Assembly (NCBI GenBank): GCA_910585335.1 | Contig: CAJUCU010000017.1 | Coordinates: 6,242 to 24,175, forward strand | Direction of reading: 5' to 3' | DNA length: 17,934 nt | Origin: an uncultured Bacilli bacterium | Lineage (GTDB): Bacteria; Bacillota_I; Bacilli_A; RF39; UBA660 | In this document: piece after piece, positions 15,375 to 17,934 of the stretch | Numbering within the stretch: the first letter of the stretch is position 1 | Layout of the letters: every line of letters begins with the position of its first letter | The notes under the pieces: generated by a model | What the model was told of the DNA's origin: nothing | Seen by the model: only the letters and a program-made list of their open reading frames with translations | Database searches by the model: none | Made by a program: the position numbers and the translations under genes

Positions 15375-15404
15375 ACAATTAATAAGAATAGGGAGGTAGA
15401 TAAA

Positions 15405-17934
15405 GTGAAAAAAATTTTGATGATCTATGTGTTTTTTTGTTGTCTTTTATTTTTATCTCCAAACAAGGTAGAAGGATTAACAAAAAGTGTGTATCAATCA
15501 CGTAATGTTTGTGGAGAGTCTAAGTATGAATTAGGAAGAGCCCATACAGATGGAAATGTTTCACACGTTGCTTGTTATAATAATTTTTATGATGCTCATA
15601 ATGCAATGGTCCAAAATGGAGGAGAGGACTTAATTGTTTTTGAGAGAAAAAACGGAGTAACTACTTTAGTAGATGCCCAGTATGCTTTGATGGATTTAAC
15701 AGTGAATCCAAAAGCAGTTACTTATTACTATGCGGATGAACGTGATGAAACAACCCCTAACAATTATATGGATAATGGATCACTATATGGTGGTGTGGAT
15801 GGTGCCTATCTTTCGGTCAATATTCCCAATAAAGTAGCCCATCTAAAAACAGCAGGCTATGATGGTTGGGTAAATCCAGGTGACTATGAAATAGTCCCTC
15901 TAAATTGGGTAAAATCTAGTACAAGCTATACTATTACAAGTAGTACCATCCGTCATAATTATGTATCTAAAATTCAGGAAAACTATTCTGGAAGTTCAGG
16001 TCGAAATATTGGACCTAAACCAGAAGGAATCAGCGAAGGAACTTATTATAGTTATGATGGTAAATATTTTTATAGAACACGCCTAGATATGCTAAAAGAT
16101 TATAAAAGTAATACCCATACCCGTGCTGTGAACAGTAATAACCCATACTATAATTACTACCTATATCTACCAAACCATTCTAAAACGAGCTACTCAAGTG
16201 TCAATATAGACTCATATATAAGAGATGTCTTAGGTTATACCCAAGATGTTTATGGAGACAAAGCGCAAAATAAAACCTCAAGATTATATGGTAAAGGAAC
16301 TTTCTTCTATTATGCACAACAGAAGTTTGGCGTAAATGCGATTTTATCATTAAGCCTAAGTCGTAATGAAACAGCAAACGGAACGAGTAATTTAGCAGTA
16401 AAAAAGAATAATGGTTTTGGACTAAATGCCGTAGACTCTAATCCTTATGAAGATGCCAATTGGTATGCTACTTTTTCTTCTAGTATTTTAGGTTATGCCT
16501 CAAAATGGGTAACTTATGGATATGCCAATCCATTTGATTCTAGATATAGAAGTAGTGTTTTTGGTAACAAAGGAATTGGTATGAATATCAAATATGCTTC
16601 AGACCCATATTGGAGTGAAAAGATGGCTTCTAACTATTATGGTATAGATAGTTATTATGGATTCCAAGATTATAATTACTACCAACTAGGAGTAAATACA
16701 CAAGTAGGCGTACCAGCAAGAACAGCCCCTTCTAATAATGCAAAAGTAGCATACAACATGAACTATGTAGATACTTCTTTCATTATTTTAGAAGAGGTAG
16801 TAGGAGACTATGTAAATGGAAATAATAAATGGTACAAAGTAATCAGTGACTTAAATATTGATAATAATGGAAATCAGTTATATGCCTATAGTGATTATAA
16901 CTGGAATGGGGCTTATGTTTATATCCCAGCATGTTTTGTAAATAAGATTAATAAAGGGAAAAATGGTTATATAAGTCCAAATGCTACCACAGCATATAAA
17001 GATAGTAATTATACTTATGATTTATATGTAACAAATACAGAACATAAACCTAAAGTAGCAATAACAGTAAAGGAAGCAGCTTACTTTTATGATTCTGGAC
17101 TTACTGCCAGTGCAAATAAGAAGGTATTAAAAGATAAATATGTAATGGTTTATTCAGCAGCATATAATGCCCAAGGGAAAGCCGTTGCTTATTTGATAAC
17201 GTCTAATTACAAATGGGACCAAAAAGAATGGGTAAAAGCAGATGCGATAAAATTTGTAAATAGTAATTATGGAAAAGAAACGGTTACGTTAAGTGGACAA
17301 TTCGCTTGGGTAAACTATAATACGGTAGATTCCTCAAATACTGTCATTGGTGGTCAATATGATGGTAGTTATTTTCCAATATTAGATACAGTAAATGCAA
17401 ATGGTACAGTTTGGTATAAAGTCCCTGTTAATCTAGAAGGAACCAATAATAGTTATGGTTATATTCTAAAAAATGATTCCGCTGCTAGTGTAAGTTTATA
17501 TCATAGTGATGGAACCACAAATGATATAGTAGCAACAGACAATACCGCTCCAGTTATTACAGCAAGTGATCAAACCGTCTTAGCAAATAGTAGTTTTGAT
17601 GCACTAAAAGGAGTAACAGCAACAGATAAAGAAGATGGTAACTTAACGCAAAATATTGTGATTGTCTCTAACAATGTAGATATCACAAAAGCAGGAACTT
17701 ATCAAATTATCTATCGTGTTACAGATAGTGCTGGTGCGAATGCAGAAAAGAAAATCGTTGTTACAGTTCTTCCAAATGAAGATCCAGTCTTTGAGGTAGA
17801 AGACCAAAAAATAAATATAGGTACTGCATTTGATCCGCGTACTATTATTAAGGTAACGGATAAAGAAGATGGTGACTTAACAAGCGAAGTAAGGGTGACA
17901 AAAAATACAGTAAATATCAATAAGATAGGTGTTT
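15405..17934 (+). CDS. Secreted N-acetylglucosaminidase (GH73-like) with SH3-like and Ig-like repeats, cut by window end
   Basis: The frame is open to the last base, so the 3' end is missing; 843 residues are seen. GTG 15405 is preceded by GGGAGGTAG. A signal peptide (about 1-24, LYS-rich start, hydrophobic FFCCLLFLS, cleavage near VEG) implies secretion. Residues 25-295 are tyrosine- and asparagine-rich with no domain I can name. About 298-430 form a glucosaminidase domain: FYYAQQKFGVNAILSLSLSR, catalytic Glu322 in SRNETANGTSNLA, NNGFGLNAVDSNPY and later YANPF. Such enzymes cut the glycan strand of peptidoglycan for cell separation or wall turnover. Several SH3-like stretches follow (about 440-700). 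From residue 713, two DUF5011/Ig-like repeats begin (TAPVI..., DKEDGNLT and DKEDGDLT at equivalent places), the second incomplete. These probably bind wall or extend the enzyme outward. It is divergent from the LCP gene. Confidence 0.9.
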   Translation, partial: MKKILMIYVFFCCLLFLSPNKVEGLTKSVYQSRNVCGESKYELGRAHTDGNVSHVACYNNFYDAHNAMVQNGGEDLIVFERKNGVTTLVDAQYALMDLTVNPKAVTYYYADERDETTPNNYMDNGSLYGGVDGAYLSVNIPNKVAHLKTAGYDGWVNPGDYEIVPLNWVKSSTSYTITSSTIRHNYVSKIQENYSGSSGRNIGPKPEGISEGTYYSYDGKYFYRTRLDMLKDYKSNTHTRAVNSNNPYYNYYLYLPNHSKTSYSSVNIDSYIRDVLGYTQDVYGDKAQNKTSRLYGKGTFFYYAQQKFGVNAILSLSLSRNETANGTSNLAVKKNNGFGLNAVDSNPYEDANWYATFSSSILGYASKWVTYGYANPFDSRYRSSVFGNKGIGMNIKYASDPYWSEKMASNYYGIDSYYGFQDYNYYQLGVNTQVGVPARTAPSNNAKVAYNMNYVDTSFIILEEVVGDYVNGNNKWYKVISDLNIDNNGNQLYAYSDYNWNGAYVYIPACFVNKINKGKNGYISPNATTAYKDSNYTYDLYVTNTEHKPKVAITVKEAAYFYDSGLTASANKKVLKDKYVMVYSAAYNAQGKAVAYLITSNYKWDQKEWVKADAIKFVNSNYGKETVTLSGQFAWVNYNTVDSSNTVIGGQYDGSYFPILDTVNANGTVWYKVPVNLEGTNNSYGYILKNDSAASVSLYHSDGTTNDIVATDNTAPVITASDQTVLANSSFDALKGVTATDKEDGNLTQNIVIVSNNVDITKAGTYQIIYRVTDSAGANAEKKIVVTVLPNEDPVFEVEDQKINIGTAFDPRTIIKVTDKEDGDLTSEVRVTKNTVNINKIGV

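Noticed and set aside
1..17934. CRISPR array, tRNA or rRNA genes, intact insertion sequence
   Set aside because: No regularly spaced repeats, no tRNA cloverleaf or rRNA-like GC-rich stretch and no transposase or integrase frame was found on reading both strands.

Overview
The window is AT-rich chromosomal DNA from a low-GC Gram-positive bacterium. It encodes GatCAB, an LtaS-type teichoic acid synthase, an LCP-family ligase and a wall hydrolase, so the cell has a teichoic-acid-bearing wall. TGA acts as a stop (gatB ends in TGA exactly where GatB proteins normally end) and Trp is TGG, so the mycoplasma code is not in use. The gene style fits an uncultured gut Bacilli/Mollicutes-related lineage, but that placement is inference.

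Layout: (1) 1-618, the end of a membrane-anchored protein with a probable OB fold, closed by a terminator. (2) 850-1740, a lone short Ppx/GppA-like protein with a changed phosphate-loop motif and different leucine codon use. (3) 1889-5067, the gatC-gatA-gatB operon for tRNA-dependent amidation, with overlapping genes. (4) 5116-9467, a promoter-led four-gene unit: a small membrane-anchored unknown, a dual substrate-binding-domain/GGDEF receptor with a degenerate signature, a YihY/BrkB membrane protein and galE, ended by a terminator. (5) 9569-12268, LtaS-type synthase plus a small membrane-anchored partner, with its own promoter and terminator. (6) About 12313-13214, a decayed accessory patch holding the remains of a 5'(3')-deoxyribonucleotidase-like gene, flanked by short repeated words. 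(7) 13248-15236 (minus), an LCP protein with an unusual extra extracellular domain, a PASTA repeat and an acidic tail, divergent from (8) 15405 to the window end, a secreted glucosaminidase with Ig-like repeats that runs off the edge.

Regions 4, 5, 7 and 8 together form an envelope neighbourhood: sugar nucleotide supply (GalE), polymer synthesis (LtaS), polymer attachment (LCP), wall cleavage (glucosaminidase) and an extracellular-ligand receptor (SBP-SBP-GGDEF). I found no CRISPR array, rRNA, tRNA, intact transposase or clear defence system. The items most worth a second look are the degenerate GGDEF receptor with its co-transcribed unknown, the LCP protein with a binding-protein-like domain, the altered Ppx-like protein and the gene-decay patch.
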